A DNA stretch of 64,000 nt from Cyclobacteriaceae bacterium (GTDB lineage: Bacteria; Bacteroidota; Bacteroidia; Cytophagales; Cyclobacteriaceae). A program made the position numbers and the translations under genes. Where the stretch lies: NCBI GenBank assembly GCA_016787565.1, contig JAEUUG010000006.1, positions 30,635 to 94,634 on the forward strand, in the 5' to 3' direction. The notes under the pieces were generated by a model. That model made no database searches and was not told the origin of the DNA. It saw only the letters and a program-made list of their open reading frames with translations. Positions 1-10,136 of this stretch are shown piece by piece; the stretch's first letter is position 1; each line of letters starts with the position of its first letter.

Positions 1-539
1 AGTTCATAAATGCCGCTGGAGACCAACAGTATCACAGACATGTAAATACAAACTTTAGTGCAATTTGCATCCGCCAGAATGGGTTCGGATTGAAGTTTCT
101 TTCCAATCTTGATTTTTCCATAGATCAGCAACAACATCACAACGATACTGATGAGTGAAATCACCACGCCCCAAAATGTTGTTTCGGGTTTTTGCCCGGT
201 GTACAGAATGAAGGCAGCCGAAAGCAAGAGGCCACTGGTGAGAATATAAAATGAATAACCGGTAATGCGTAGGGCTGTCCGTTCAAATTTACCCCTGGAG
301 GAAGTTGGATTTTTTCGAATGCGCAGAATCATGTAGACAATTCCAATTCCTGAGATCATCTCAATAAAACTATCAATTCCAAAACCGAAAAGTGTCAGGG
401 TTTCATCTTCGTATCCGAAATACGTTGCCAGAATTCCTTCTACCAGATTATACACAATGGTAAAGATGGCCAGGGCAAATGCCACGCTGTAGAGCTTGTG
501 CTCGGGTTTTGATAGGGATAAGGGAGGAGCAGAATGCAT
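1..539 (-). CDS. cation-efflux-type membrane transporter (partial, C-terminus outside window)
   Basis: Translating the minus strand from ATG at 539 gives 179 codons without a stop, running off the left edge of the window. The product has at least five hydrophobic segments. The second one carries GFGIDSFIEMISG, which resembles the metal-binding second helix (Asp plus Glu) of the cation diffusion facilitator superfamily. From family knowledge it would move a divalent metal such as zinc out of the cytoplasm. The substrate cannot be told from the fragment, and the cytoplasmic C-terminal domain, if present, is not in view. It is divergent from the alpha-2-macroglobulin gene, with about 170 bp between them. 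Confidence 0.65.
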   Translation of the reverse strand, partial: MHSAPPLSLSKPEHKLYSVAFALAIFTIVYNLVEGILATYFGYEDETLTLFGFGIDSFIEMISGIGIVYMILRIRKNPTSSRGKFERTALRITGYSFYILTSGLLLSAAFILYTGQKPETTFWGVVISLISIVVMLLLIYGKIKIGKKLQSEPILADANCTKVCIYMSVILLVSSGIYE

Positions 540-710
540 ACCTGTGTACGGATGGTAAAGGTAAGCATCAAAAATTGTATGGGTGAGAATATTCAGGTTC
601 TTTTATTGGTGTGGTTAGGAATTCACTGCTCTGCTAAAAAATATCTTTTTATTCATTCGCGCTATTGATAAATTTTCGATCTTTCACATCTTCTAAAATC
701 CTCAAAAATC

Positions 711-3700
711 ATGAAAAATATTCCCTGGAAAAAAGTTGCCCTTGGCGTTGTGGCTATTACCGTTGTGCTGGCCGGAGTTTTTTATTTCATTCCAAGCAAA
801 GGAAAGAAAACCGTTGGTGCTTATATCAACCCTGCCTTTAGCGCATACATATCTTCCTTTACCAGTGGCGTTATCAGTTCGGGTTCCATTTTGCGCATTG
901 AGTTGACGCAAGATGCAGTTGACTCTGCTATGCTGGGCGAAACAGCTGTCAAACTATTTAATTTCAGTCCTGCCATTAAAGGCAAAACGTTTTGGATTGA
1001 CAAGCGTACCGTTGAATTCAGACCGGAGGGCAGGCTGATCTCCGGACAAATTTATGAGGCGGGTTTCCGGCTGTCAGCGTTGCTGGATGTTCCGAAGGAA
1101 CTTAGCACCTTCGCTTATACCTTTCAGATTGTACCACAGAATTTTGAAGTCATCATACAGAATGTTAAGCCCTATGTTAAGACGGAGTTAAAGCGGCAAA
1201 AGGTTGAGGGGATTTTATACACGGCTGATTTTGCAGAAGGCGAATCAGTAGAAAAGGCTATGCGTGCGCAACAAGCCGGTAATGCACTGAAAATTAGCTG
1301 GAGTCATGTGGCGGAGGGAAAGCAACATATTTTTACAGTAGAGGACGTAGCCCGTACAGAAAGTGCCAGTAAAGTATCGCTAACCATCGATGGGAAAAGT
1401 CTTGGCATTAGTCAGGCTGAAGAACGCGAAATTGAAATTCCAGCGCTGGGTGACTTTAAAGTTACGCAGATAAGGGTAGAACAAAGTTCAAATCAGCACG
1501 TGGTGATTCAGTTTTCTGATCCACTGAGTGAAAAACAAAATCTTCAAGGGATGATCAGCATCACCGGGCTTTCAAGTCTTGATTTTGAAATAAAAGAGAA
1601 TGAAATCAAAGTTTATCCTCCCGTTCGGCAAACCGGTTCCAAAACGGTTTCGATTGAAGCCGGAATTAAAAATATTCTGGATTACAAGATGACAGCCGGT
1701 AGTTCATTTGATGTCATGTTTGAACAGACAAATCCTGCTGTGCGATTTGTAGGTAAGGGATCCATCCTTCCAAGTACCGATGGACTAATCATGCCGTTTG
1801 AAGCAGTAAACCTGAAAGCAGTAGATGTTGAGATTATCCGGATTTATGAACGCAATATTTTACAGTTTTTTCAAGTGAACAATTTCGATGGAAGCTACGA
1901 GCTACGCAGAGTGGGCCGGCCGGTGTTAAAGAAAGTTGTCTCACTTGAAAATGCTGGCGTTACCGATTTGGGTAAGTGGAACCGCTTTACGCTTGATCTT
2001 TCAAAAATGATCAGTGCTGAACCTGGGGCGCTTTACCAGGTAAGCATTGGCTTTAAAAAATCTTATCTCGCGTATGTTTGTGAGGGAACAGCGGAGTCAT
2101 CAACTGAAATGACGGCCGCAGAGGATTGGTCCCAGCCGGATGATGAATCCAGCTATTGGGATTCGTACGAAGACTATTATTACGATGAGGATTACGATTG
2201 GGATGAACGGAACAATCCGTGTCATTCGTCTTACTATACCCGCAATCGCACCATAAAGAAGAATGTCCTGGCAACTGATTTTGGTCTTCTCGCAAAAAGT
2301 GGAGGCGATGGCAAGACGCTTGTATTTGTGAATGATTTAAAAACAACAAAACCCACTTCAGGCGTTACGTTGGAGTTGTATGATTTTCAGCAGCAACTCA
2401 TCGGCAATGCAACTACTGATGGTGACGGAAAGGCAATCATCGAAGCGAAAGGTGTTCCGTTCATGGTGGTGGCCAGGAGTGGCGCACAACGGGGTTATTT
2501 AAAACTGATGGATGGGGAGTCGTTAACGCTTAGCAATTTTGATGTAAGCGGGGCACGCATCAATAAAGGATTGAAAGGATTTATGTATGGCGAGCGTGGT
2601 GTCTGGCGTCCGGGCGACTCACTCTTTATCACCTTCCTGCTGGAAGATAAACTCAAACTTCTTCCACCAGCACATCCGGTGGTTTTTGAATTGCAAAATC
2701 CGCAGGGTCAGGTAACGAATCGTCTGGTCCGTTCCGGAGGCGAAAATGGATTTTATAAGTTTGCCACGAAGACTTCCGCGGATGATCCTACCGGTAACTG
2801 GACAGCTCGTGTGAAGGTAGGGGGGGCAGAATTTAATCAGCCGCTCAAAATTGAAATGATCAAACCAAACCGGTTAAAGATCAACCTTGATTTTGGTGTA
2901 GATAAACTTACTGCAGGCAACAACAATGTTTCGGGTAACCTGAGCGTAAACTGGCTCCATGGTGCACCGGGTAAAAATCTTAAAGCACAATTTGAAGTGC
3001 TATTGGCGCGGACCGAAACAAAATTCGATAAGTATCCCGACTTTGCATTTGATGATCTCTCCCGTGATTTTTACAGTGAGACACAAACGATTTTTGAAGG
3101 CTTCACAGATGCGGAAGGTAATGCACGTGTCAATACTACGCTGGAGACTAACGAATCCGCACCGGGTATGCTACAGGCAATTTTCCGCGGTAAAGTTTTT
3201 GAAGAAAGCGGTAACTTCAGCATCGATAAGTTTACCATTCCCTATTATCCATACGGAACCTTCACTGGACTTCGCTTGCCTCCGGGAGATAAAGCAAGGG
3301 GAATGTTACTCACCGACACCACACATCGTGTGGATGTAGTTACGGTAGATGCCGATGGAAAACCCGTATCGCGTGACCGCATTGATCTCACCATTTATAA
3401 ATTAGAATGGCGGTGGTGGTGGGATAACAGTGAGCAGAATGCCAGCTACATGTCTACTGCGTATTCACGCCAGATCGTTACCGGAACTACCCGGACGGTG
3501 AATGGAAAAGGTTCGTGGGATTTTAAAATTAAATATCCCGATTGGGGCCGTTACTATGTAAAGGCTTGTGATCCTGTTTCAGGACACTGCTCCGGTAAAG
3601 TGGTGTACATCGATTGGCCGGGTTGGGCGGGTCGCGCACGCGAAGGTGCCCAAGGTGCAACCATGCTCTCTTTCTCATCGGATAAGCCTGGTTACACGAT

Positions 3701-6269
3701 TGGAGAAAAAGCAAATATCATTATTCCCGGCAGCGACAATGGTCGTGCATTGGTGAGCATCGAAAGCGGAAGTCGGGTAATCAATACATTTTGGGTAGAG
3801 ACGAAGAAGGGTGATAATCCCTTCAGCTTTGAGGTTACACGCGAAATGACACCCAACATTTTTGTGCACATTACTATGCTGCAACCCCATGCCCAAACGG
3901 TGAATGATTTGCCCATCAGGTTGTATGGCGTCATCCCGATAAAAGTAGAAGATCCGCAAACACATTTGAATCCGGTCATTACCATGGCAGATGTATTGGA
4001 GCCGGGACAAGAGGTTGTCATTAAAGTTTCTGAACAGACGAAACGTAAAATGACCTACACGCTGGCGATGGTTGATGAGGGATTGCTTGACCTGACGCGC
4101 TTCAAAACTCCGGATGCCTGGAATAGTTTTTATGCACGTGAGGCATTGGGTGTAAAAACCTGGGATGTTTACGATGCCGTTATCGGATCATTCGGTTCCC
4201 GCATCGAAAGGCTATTGGCCATTGGTGGCGATATGGAAGCAGCCGGTAAGGAAGATGATGCGAAAGCCAACCGGTTTAAGCCCGTTGTAAAATTCCTGGG
4301 CCCTTTTACGTTGGATGGTGGCAATAAAGAACATCGGTTTATCATGCCACAATACATCGGTTCTGTAAAAGTAATGGTTGTGGCCGGGTATGAAGGCGCA
4401 TACGGAAAAACAGACAAAGCTGTACCTGTGCGCAAACCACTGATGGTATTGGCAACGTTGCCTCGTGTGTTGGGTCCCGAAGAAAAAGTTAAACTTCCCA
4501 TTACACTTTTTGCGATGGAGAAGAGTATTAAAAATGTGAAGGTTGATATAAAAGCTTCCGGCCCGTTGCAGATCAGCAATCCATCTCAAAATGTTTCCAT
4601 GTCCGGAGCCGACATGACAGTTGAGTTTGATCTTGATGTGAAGAGCGCTATTGGTCTTGGTAAGATAGAGGTAACAGCAACATCCGGAAATTACAAAGCA
4701 ACCGATGTAATTGAGATCGATGTTCGCAATCCGAATCCATCCATTTCAAAAGTTCAGGAAGCAATTCTTGAAGCCGGCAAAAACTGGAACGTAAATGTGA
4801 CTCCGGTAGGCATGACGGGAACAAACTCCGCCACTTTAGAAATTTCAAGTTTGCCTCCTATCAACCTTGGCCACCGCCTCAAGTATTTACTGCAATATCC
4901 GTATGGATGTGTGGAGCAAACAACATCCAGTGTTTTCCCGCAATTATACCTTGATCAGGTGAAGGCTTTATCGGAAGGTGAGAAGACAACGATTCAACGA
5001 AATGTGAAGGCAGGAATCGACCGGTTGAAATTGTTCATCAATCGTGATGGTGGTTTTGCGTATTGGCCGGGTCATGAAGATTCCGACAGTTGGTCGTCAA
5101 CCTATGCCGGGCATTTTTTAGTGGAGGCCGAAGCTAAGGGATACCTGGTTCCGAATGATATGATTAAACGGTGGAAAAAATTCCAGCGCAATAAAGCACA
5201 GGCCTGGAGGAAGAATCAGGAGTATAGCAGCAGCGAATTAATACAAGCCTATCGGCTGTATACACTCGCGCTCGCGGGCGATCCTGAATTGGGTGCCATG
5301 AACAGACTGCAGGAGCAAGCCGGGCTTCCACCAACAGCGGGATGGATGCTGGCCGCAGCGTATGTGAAAGCCGGTCAGCCGGAAGCTGCCAAAAAATTGA
5401 TTGCCAATCTTTCAACAACGGTTAAACCATATCAGGAAATGGCATACTCGTATGGATCCGATCTTCGTGATAAAGCGATCATGCTGGAGACTTTACTGAT
5501 GCTGAATGAACGTACGAAAGGATTTGAGTTGCTGAAAGATATTTCAGCATCGCTGAGTAATCAAAGCTACTGGATGAGTACACAAACGGTGGCATGGTGC
5601 CTGAAGGCTGTCGGTGCATTTGCCGGAACGGAGAAACGGGGCGACTTGAAATTCACCTATTCGTACAACGGCAAAGATGTTGAAGCCAGCACAGAACTGC
5701 CGATTGCACAGGTTCAACTACCGGTAGATGGAATTAAATCAAACGGATTAAACGTAGTGAGCAAAAGCTCCGGAATCTTGTTTGTTCGGTTGATTGGTGA
5801 AGGAACTCCGGCACGTGGTGCAGAAGAGGAAGCTGAGAGCAATTTAAACCTACGCATTGCCTACATTGATACGGATGGACAACCATTGGATATCTCCCGA
5901 TTGGAGCAGGGAAAAGAATTCATTGCTTCGGTTACTGTAACCAATCCGGGTTACCGCGGTGTGTATAAAAACCTTGCGTTGAATCAGATATTTCCGTCAG
6001 GTTGGGAGATTAATAATCTTCGCTTTGACGATGCCGAACAACGGTTGAATGGAGATAAACCAACCTATCAGGATATTCGCGATGATCGGGTGTACACCTA
6101 CTTCGATCTGAATGCGAATCAGCGCAAAACTTTTACCGTTCTCATGACGGCAACCTATGCAGGAAACTACTATTTACCTGCAGTAAGTTGTGAGGCTATG
6201 TATGACCGGAGCATTTATGCGCGCAAGAAAGGCCAGGTGGTTGAGGTGGTGAAGCAACTGAATCAGTAA
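711..6269 (+). CDS. alpha-2-macroglobulin family protein (bacterial, thioester type)
   Basis: This 1852-residue protein starts with a signal anchor (residues about 9-27) and no lipobox. It then carries a long series of beta-sandwich (MG-type) domains, the conserved VDEGLLDLT stretch at about residue 1119, and YPYGCVEQTTS, in which C1400-V-E-Q fits the CxEQ thioester motif. Bacterial alpha-2-macroglobulins are periplasmic protease traps: cleavage of a bait region exposes the thioester, which then bonds covalently to the attacking protease. The gene sits directly before pbpC, as the E. coli homologue yfhM does, and the usual inference is joint defence and repair of the cell wall. An unusual acidic, Tyr-rich stretch lies between C457 and C504. 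The start is the ATG placed just before the hydrophobic anchor. Confidence 0.92.
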   Translation: MKNIPWKKVALGVVAITVVLAGVFYFIPSKGKKTVGAYINPAFSAYISSFTSGVISSGSILRIELTQDAVDSAMLGETAVKLFNFSPAIKGKTFWIDKRTVEFRPEGRLISGQIYEAGFRLSALLDVPKELSTFAYTFQIVPQNFEVIIQNVKPYVKTELKRQKVEGILYTADFAEGESVEKAMRAQQAGNALKISWSHVAEGKQHIFTVEDVARTESASKVSLTIDGKSLGISQAEEREIEIPALGDFKVTQIRVEQSSNQHVVIQFSDPLSEKQNLQGMISITGLSSLDFEIKENEIKVYPPVRQTGSKTVSIEAGIKNILDYKMTAGSSFDVMFEQTNPAVRFVGKGSILPSTDGLIMPFEAVNLKAVDVEIIRIYERNILQFFQVNNFDGSYELRRVGRPVLKKVVSLENAGVTDLGKWNRFTLDLSKMISAEPGALYQVSIGFKKSYLAYVCEGTAESSTEMTAAEDWSQPDDESSYWDSYEDYYYDEDYDWDERNNPCHSSYYTRNRTIKKNVLATDFGLLAKSGGDGKTLVFVNDLKTTKPTSGVTLELYDFQQQLIGNATTDGDGKAIIEAKGVPFMVVARSGAQRGYLKLMDGESLTLSNFDVSGARINKGLKGFMYGERGVWRPGDSLFITFLLEDKLKLLPPAHPVVFELQNPQGQVTNRLVRSGGENGFYKFATKTSADDPTGNWTARVKVGGAEFNQPLKIEMIKPNRLKINLDFGVDKLTAGNNNVSGNLSVNWLHGAPGKNLKAQFEVLLARTETKFDKYPDFAFDDLSRDFYSETQTIFEGFTDAEGNARVNTTLETNESAPGMLQAIFRGKVFEESGNFSIDKFTIPYYPYGTFTGLRLPPGDKARGMLLTDTTHRVDVVTVDADGKPVSRDRIDLTIYKLEWRWWWDNSEQNASYMSTAYSRQIVTGTTRTVNGKGSWDFKIKYPDWGRYYVKACDPVSGHCSGKVVYIDWPGWAGRAREGAQGATMLSFSSDKPGYTIGEKANIIIPGSDNGRALVSIESGSRVINTFWVETKKGDNPFSFEVTREMTPNIFVHITMLQPHAQTVNDLPIRLYGVIPIKVEDPQTHLNPVITMADVLEPGQEVVIKVSEQTKRKMTYTLAMVDEGLLDLTRFKTPDAWNSFYAREALGVKTWDVYDAVIGSFGSRIERLLAIGGDMEAAGKEDDAKANRFKPVVKFLGPFTLDGGNKEHRFIMPQYIGSVKVMVVAGYEGAYGKTDKAVPVRKPLMVLATLPRVLGPEEKVKLPITLFAMEKSIKNVKVDIKASGPLQISNPSQNVSMSGADMTVEFDLDVKSAIGLGKIEVTATSGNYKATDVIEIDVRNPNPSISKVQEAILEAGKNWNVNVTPVGMTGTNSATLEISSLPPINLGHRLKYLLQYPYGCVEQTTSSVFPQLYLDQVKALSEGEKTTIQRNVKAGIDRLKLFINRDGGFAYWPGHEDSDSWSSTYAGHFLVEAEAKGYLVPNDMIKRWKKFQRNKAQAWRKNQEYSSSELIQAYRLYTLALAGDPELGAMNRLQEQAGLPPTAGWMLAAAYVKAGQPEAAKKLIANLSTTVKPYQEMAYSYGSDLRDKAIMLETLLMLNERTKGFELLKDISASLSNQSYWMSTQTVAWCLKAVGAFAGTEKRGDLKFTYSYNGKDVEASTELPIAQVQLPVDGIKSNGLNVVSKSSGILFVRLIGEGTPARGAEEEAESNLNLRIAYIDTDGQPLDISRLEQGKEFIASVTVTNPGYRGVYKNLALNQIFPSGWEINNLRFDDAEQRLNGDKPTYQDIRDDRVYTYFDLNANQRKTFTVLMTATYAGNYYLPAVSCEAMYDRSIYARKKGQVVEVVKQLNQ

Positions 6270-6290
6270 AAGAATTGTCATCGTAATGTG

Positions 6291-6325
6291 ATTTCTCCTT
6301 CAGCATACCTGGAGGAGAAATTTTC
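6291..6325 (+). terminator. possible weak terminator between the macroglobulin gene and pbpC
   Basis: ATTTCTCC (6291-6298) can pair with GGAGAAAT (6314-6321), followed by a short T run. The loop is long (15 nt), so it may only attenuate transcription rather than separate the two genes. Confidence 0.35.
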
Positions 6326-6346
6326 TACGCATAAAAAAACACTATC

Positions 6347-8719
6347 ATGTTGGGTGGTCGGTTGCAGAAGAAATGGAAATATACTGCGGGCTTGCTGCTG
6401 GCGCTGAGTATCGTGTATTACTTTTCACTTCCGAAGAATCTTTTTCACGATCCATATTCAACTGTACTCGAAGATCATGAAGGAGAACTACTAAGTGCCT
6501 CCATTGCCGAGGATGGACAATGGCGATTTCCAAAGGCTGACTCGATACCAAACAAGTTTGCCGAAGCTTTAATCACCTTTGAAGATAAGCGTTTTCGGAG
6601 CCACCCGGGCTTTGATGTACACTCCATGGGTCGTGCCATCCGGCAGAATTTTCAATCCGGCAAAATCGTTAGTGGAGGAAGTACACTTACCATGCAGGTC
6701 GTTCGCCTGTCGCGAAAAGGAAAGTCGCGAACGTTTATTGAAAAGTTTATCGAGATCATCCTTGCCACGCGCCTGGAACTGCGATACAGCAAAAATGAAA
6801 TTTTGAATTTATATGCTTCGCATGCGCCCTTCGGTGGAAATGTTGTGGGATTGGAGGCGGCCTGCTGGCGATACTTTGGTCGTGCTCCGGATGAATTATC
6901 CTGGGGTGAAGCAGCGATGCTGGCGGTGTTACCCAATTCGCCATCGTTAATCCATCTCAGCAAGAACAGAAATCAACTGAAGCAAAAACGCGATCGGTTG
7001 CTCGATAAATTGCAGCAGCAAGGTAAACTCGATGCTTTTACATGTTCGCTGGCGAAGGAAGAGCCGATACCTGGTGCCCCGCAGCCCCTGCCACGTCATG
7101 CGCGGCATTTGTTAACGCGTTTAGCGAAGGATGGCTACCGGCAAAGAAAAATTATCTCCACGCTTCAATATGCGTTGCAAGTCCGGGTCGAAGAAATCAT
7201 AAAGGATCACCACGAGCGGTTAAAGGGAAATCAGATTTTTAATGGAGCAGCACTGGTGCTGGATGTAAAAACGGGGAGTGCGCTGGCGTATGTTGGCAAC
7301 ACAACGGTTGAAGGTGGAGGTCACTTTAGTGACGATGTAGACGTGATCACTGCGGCACGGAGTACAGGAAGTATTCTCAAACCATTTCTTTATGCCACCA
7401 TGCTGGATGACGGTAAAATTCTTGCAAAGACTTTATTGCCCGATGTACCAACATTGATCAATGGATTCGCCCCTAAAAATTTTACGCACGAATATGATGG
7501 TGTAGTGGCAGCCGACAAGGCCTTGATTCGTTCGTTGAATGTTCCGGCTGTGCACTTACTGCGGCAATACCGGTATGAAAAATTTCATTCGCTGCTCACC
7601 GACATGGGCATGTGTACCTTGAATAAACCACCTGATCACTATGGATTATCCCTTATCTTAGGTGGGGCAGAGGGTTCCTTGTGGGATATTGCCGGCATGT
7701 ATGCATCCATGGCACGCACACTAAATCATTTTCATGAACATCCGGGCAAAAACCGATACGACAGAAATGATTTTCGGCCAGCAACCTATGTTTTAAATGA
7801 GCGTAAGCATTCGGAAAGTCCATCGCTTGAAGCAACATCATTTCTAAGCGCTTCGGCTATTTACCAAACCTTCGATGCCTTGAAGGAAGTGTACCGTCCT
7901 GGTGAAGAAACAGGTTGGCGTTATTTTAACAGCGCCAGACGCATAGCCTGGAAGACCGGAACAAGTTTTGGCTTTCGTGATGGTTGGGCCATCGGGGTCA
8001 CACCCGATTATGTAGTTGGAGTTTGGGTAGGCAATGCGGATGGAGAAGGCAGACCAGGTTTAACCGGAACGGAAACTGCTGCGCCCATCATGTTTGATAT
8101 ATTTTCTCTCCTGCCGGGCCAGGGTTGGTTCCAACCTCCTGTTCAGGAGATGGTTGAGGTTGTTGTTTGCACACGCAGTGGCCAACGGATTTCTGATTAT
8201 TGCGAGCAATCGGATACGGTTTGGGCAACAAAAGCAGGCTTGCAAAGTGCTCCATGTTCGTATCATAAAAGAATACATCTTTCTCCCGATCAGCGCTATC
8301 GCGTTACGAGCGAATGCGAACCTATCGACAGGATGGTAGCTGTAAATTGGTTCGTTCTTCCTCCTGTTCAGGAATTTTACTTTCGTCCGAAAAATGTTTC
8401 TTATAAAACGTTGCCCCCTTTTCGATCAGACTGCCAGTCTCTATCGGCCATTGCTACCATGGATTTAATTTATCCCAAGTCCGGATCGCGTGTTTTTGTG
8501 CCTCGTGAATTGAGTGGTAGTATGGGGAGCGTAGTTTTTCAATTGGCCCACAGCCGACCGGCAACAATTGTCTATTGGCACCTTGATGGAAATTATATTG
8601 GATATACCCAAAAAAGCCATCATTTGGCCTTAAATCCTGCAAAAGGGAATCATATTTTAACCTTGGTTGATGCGTCCGGGGAGACGCTGGAGCGCACTTT
8701 TGAAGTTATTTCAGAATGA
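6347..8719 (+). CDS. pbpC: penicillin-binding protein 1C (bifunctional transglycosylase/transpeptidase)
   Basis: The protein has 790 residues. After a membrane anchor (about 12-28) comes a family 51 glycosyltransferase domain with the catalytic motif E79-D-K-R-F..H and GGSTLTMQ. The transpeptidase domain follows, with S342-I-L-K (SxxK, acyl-enzyme serine), S396-L-N (SxN) and K536-T-G (KTG). The last roughly 90 residues look like the PBP1C-specific C-terminal domain. It would polymerise and cross-link peptidoglycan on the outer face of the inner membrane. All catalytic motifs are intact. It follows the macroglobulin gene by 77 bp, the conserved yfhM-pbpC partnership, so the two are probably co-expressed. 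Confidence 0.95.
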   Translation: MLGGRLQKKWKYTAGLLLALSIVYYFSLPKNLFHDPYSTVLEDHEGELLSASIAEDGQWRFPKADSIPNKFAEALITFEDKRFRSHPGFDVHSMGRAIRQNFQSGKIVSGGSTLTMQVVRLSRKGKSRTFIEKFIEIILATRLELRYSKNEILNLYASHAPFGGNVVGLEAACWRYFGRAPDELSWGEAAMLAVLPNSPSLIHLSKNRNQLKQKRDRLLDKLQQQGKLDAFTCSLAKEEPIPGAPQPLPRHARHLLTRLAKDGYRQRKIISTLQYALQVRVEEIIKDHHERLKGNQIFNGAALVLDVKTGSALAYVGNTTVEGGGHFSDDVDVITAARSTGSILKPFLYATMLDDGKILAKTLLPDVPTLINGFAPKNFTHEYDGVVAADKALIRSLNVPAVHLLRQYRYEKFHSLLTDMGMCTLNKPPDHYGLSLILGGAEGSLWDIAGMYASMARTLNHFHEHPGKNRYDRNDFRPATYVLNERKHSESPSLEATSFLSASAIYQTFDALKEVYRPGEETGWRYFNSARRIAWKTGTSFGFRDGWAIGVTPDYVVGVWVGNADGEGRPGLTGTETAAPIMFDIFSLLPGQGWFQPPVQEMVEVVVCTRSGQRISDYCEQSDTVWATKAGLQSAPCSYHKRIHLSPDQRYRVTSECEPIDRMVAVNWFVLPPVQEFYFRPKNVSYKTLPPFRSDCQSLSAIATMDLIYPKSGSRVFVPRELSGSMGSVVFQLAHSRPATIVYWHLDGNYIGYTQKSHHLALNPAKGNHILTLVDASGETLERTFEVISE

Positions 8720-8744
8720 TAAATGCCTGACAGGTAACATATTA

Positions 8745-8775
8745 CTTGCTATTAATTAATTCTTTCCTATATTCG
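8745..8775 (+). promoter_or_regulatory. candidate Bacteroidota-type promoter for the OmpA-family gene
   Basis: CTTG at 8745-8748 is followed after 19 nt by TATATTCG (8768-8775), one base off the TAnnTTTG consensus. This leaves a leader of about 30 nt before the ATG at 8813. Confidence 0.4.
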
Positions 8776-8812
8776 TAGTTACTTTTTAGACTGTAAATTA
8801 AAACCTCGTGCT

Positions 8813-10063
8813 ATGAAGACCCTAAAACTTTATGCACTGGTGGGTATTTTTTCAACTATTTCGATAGTACTTCCTGCCAGGGTAGAGTATGGTAAAGACC
8901 AGATTAATGCCACGCAACCTCCAAATTATGTGGTGATTGGAGCTTTTTCCATTCAACGAAATGCTATTAAGTTCACCAATCACGCCAGCAAAATGAAACT
9001 GCCGGCACGATTTGAAATGAACCCCAGTAGAAACCTTTACTACGTTTACGTGCTCAGTACGGAGGATAGGGAAGCCGCCATCCAGGAAGCGCTGAAATTG
9101 AGAAGCGAGACAGAATTTTTTGACACCTGGGTATATAGCGGCATGCTCGGTAAGGTTGTGGAAGGAGTTGAGATAACGAAGGGAGTTGATATCAATCCGA
9201 TGACGGAAAGGAATATGGAAAGTGTTCCGTTGGAAAACAATGCCACTGGTAAGCTTGTAGCGTCCACTAATCCGACAGTAGCATCCGTGAATGAAGCGAC
9301 ACCTTCGCTGGAAGTTCCTAAACCAAAAGCAGAGACAAATGAAAAGGGAACCGAAATAGAAGGAAAGAAATTCTTCTTTAAAATTTTCCGAAGTGTTGAT
9401 AGCGAAGCCGTGGAGGGAGATGTGGATATCGTGGATAATGAGAAGTCTAGAAAAATGGGCACCTATAAAGGCAACACTGCGGTAACTGTGCCGGTACCGG
9501 GAAATAAGGCAGGAGAAGTATCCCTTATATGTGAAGTTTTTGGATATCGAAAACTTCAGCGCGATGTAAACTATAATAGCCCGGTGACTGAAAATGTTTC
9601 AGTAGATGCAGACGGAAATGTGGTGGTACCGTTTGAATTGGTGCGTCTTCAGAAAGGTGACATCGCAGTAATGTACAATGTATACTTTTTCAAGGATGCC
9701 GGAATCATGCGGCCGGAATCACGCTTTGAAGTCAATAGTTTACTGGAAATGTTGCAGGAGAATCCGAAATACAAAATCAGGATTCATGGTCATACAAATG
9801 GCGGAGCGCATGGTAAGATCATCTCAATGGATAAGAACAGCAAAAATTACTTTGCATTACAAAATACAAATGAGGGCGTTGGCTCCGCAAAAAAGCTTTC
9901 GGAGGAGCGCGCTTCGGTTATTCGAAATTACCTGTTGAGCAACGGGATTGAACCCGGACGTATGCAGGTTAAAGCATGGGGCGGTAAACGTCCTATTCAC
10001 GAAAAACACAGTACACGCGCCAATGAAAATGTGCGGGTAGAAATTGAGATTCTAGAGAATTGA
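8813..10063 (+). CDS. OmpA-family peptidoglycan-associated protein with N-terminal SPOR-like domain
   Basis: This 416-residue exported protein has an N-terminal hydrophobic segment (about 5-22). A region at about 40-105 has the pattern of a SPOR peptidoglycan-binding domain (VVIGAFSIQRNA). A low-complexity linker and a central beta-rich domain follow. The C-terminal OmpA-like domain (about 290-416) includes IHGHTNG and RASVIRNYLLSNGIEPGRM. OmpA C-terminal domains bind diaminopimelate in peptidoglycan and tether the outer membrane to the wall. Having two possible wall-binding modules in one chain suggests a structural envelope role. It is a single gene ending in a strong terminator. The SPOR assignment is by pattern only. 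Confidence 0.8.
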   Translation: MKTLKLYALVGIFSTISIVLPARVEYGKDQINATQPPNYVVIGAFSIQRNAIKFTNHASKMKLPARFEMNPSRNLYYVYVLSTEDREAAIQEALKLRSETEFFDTWVYSGMLGKVVEGVEITKGVDINPMTERNMESVPLENNATGKLVASTNPTVASVNEATPSLEVPKPKAETNEKGTEIEGKKFFFKIFRSVDSEAVEGDVDIVDNEKSRKMGTYKGNTAVTVPVPGNKAGEVSLICEVFGYRKLQRDVNYNSPVTENVSVDADGNVVVPFELVRLQKGDIAVMYNVYFFKDAGIMRPESRFEVNSLLEMLQENPKYKIRIHGHTNGGAHGKIISMDKNSKNYFALQNTNEGVGSAKKLSEERASVIRNYLLSNGIEPGRMQVKAWGGKRPIHEKHSTRANENVRVEIEILEN

Positions 10064-10086
10064 TTAAAGATTTGCCAGTTTAAACG

Positions 10087-10118
10087 AAGGCTTCACCGGG
10101 TTAGGTGAAGCCTTTTTT
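10087..10118. terminator. rho-independent terminator
   Basis: An 11-bp perfect stem (10087-10097 with 10104-10114), a 6-nt loop and a T run. It lies between two convergent genes (the OmpA-family gene and the cystathionine beta-synthase gene). The T run favours the plus strand. Confidence 0.85.
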
Positions 10119-10136
10119 ATGTGTGGTAGATAACCA

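Noticed and set aside
4169..4589. Two long antisense frames (136 and 125 codons) in the macroglobulin gene
   Set aside because: They are shadows of a confidently coding sense strand and have no motif or start signals.
9046..9462. 138-codon antisense frame in the OmpA-family gene
   Set aside because: Serine/threonine-rich low-complexity product caused by the sense codon pattern of the linker.
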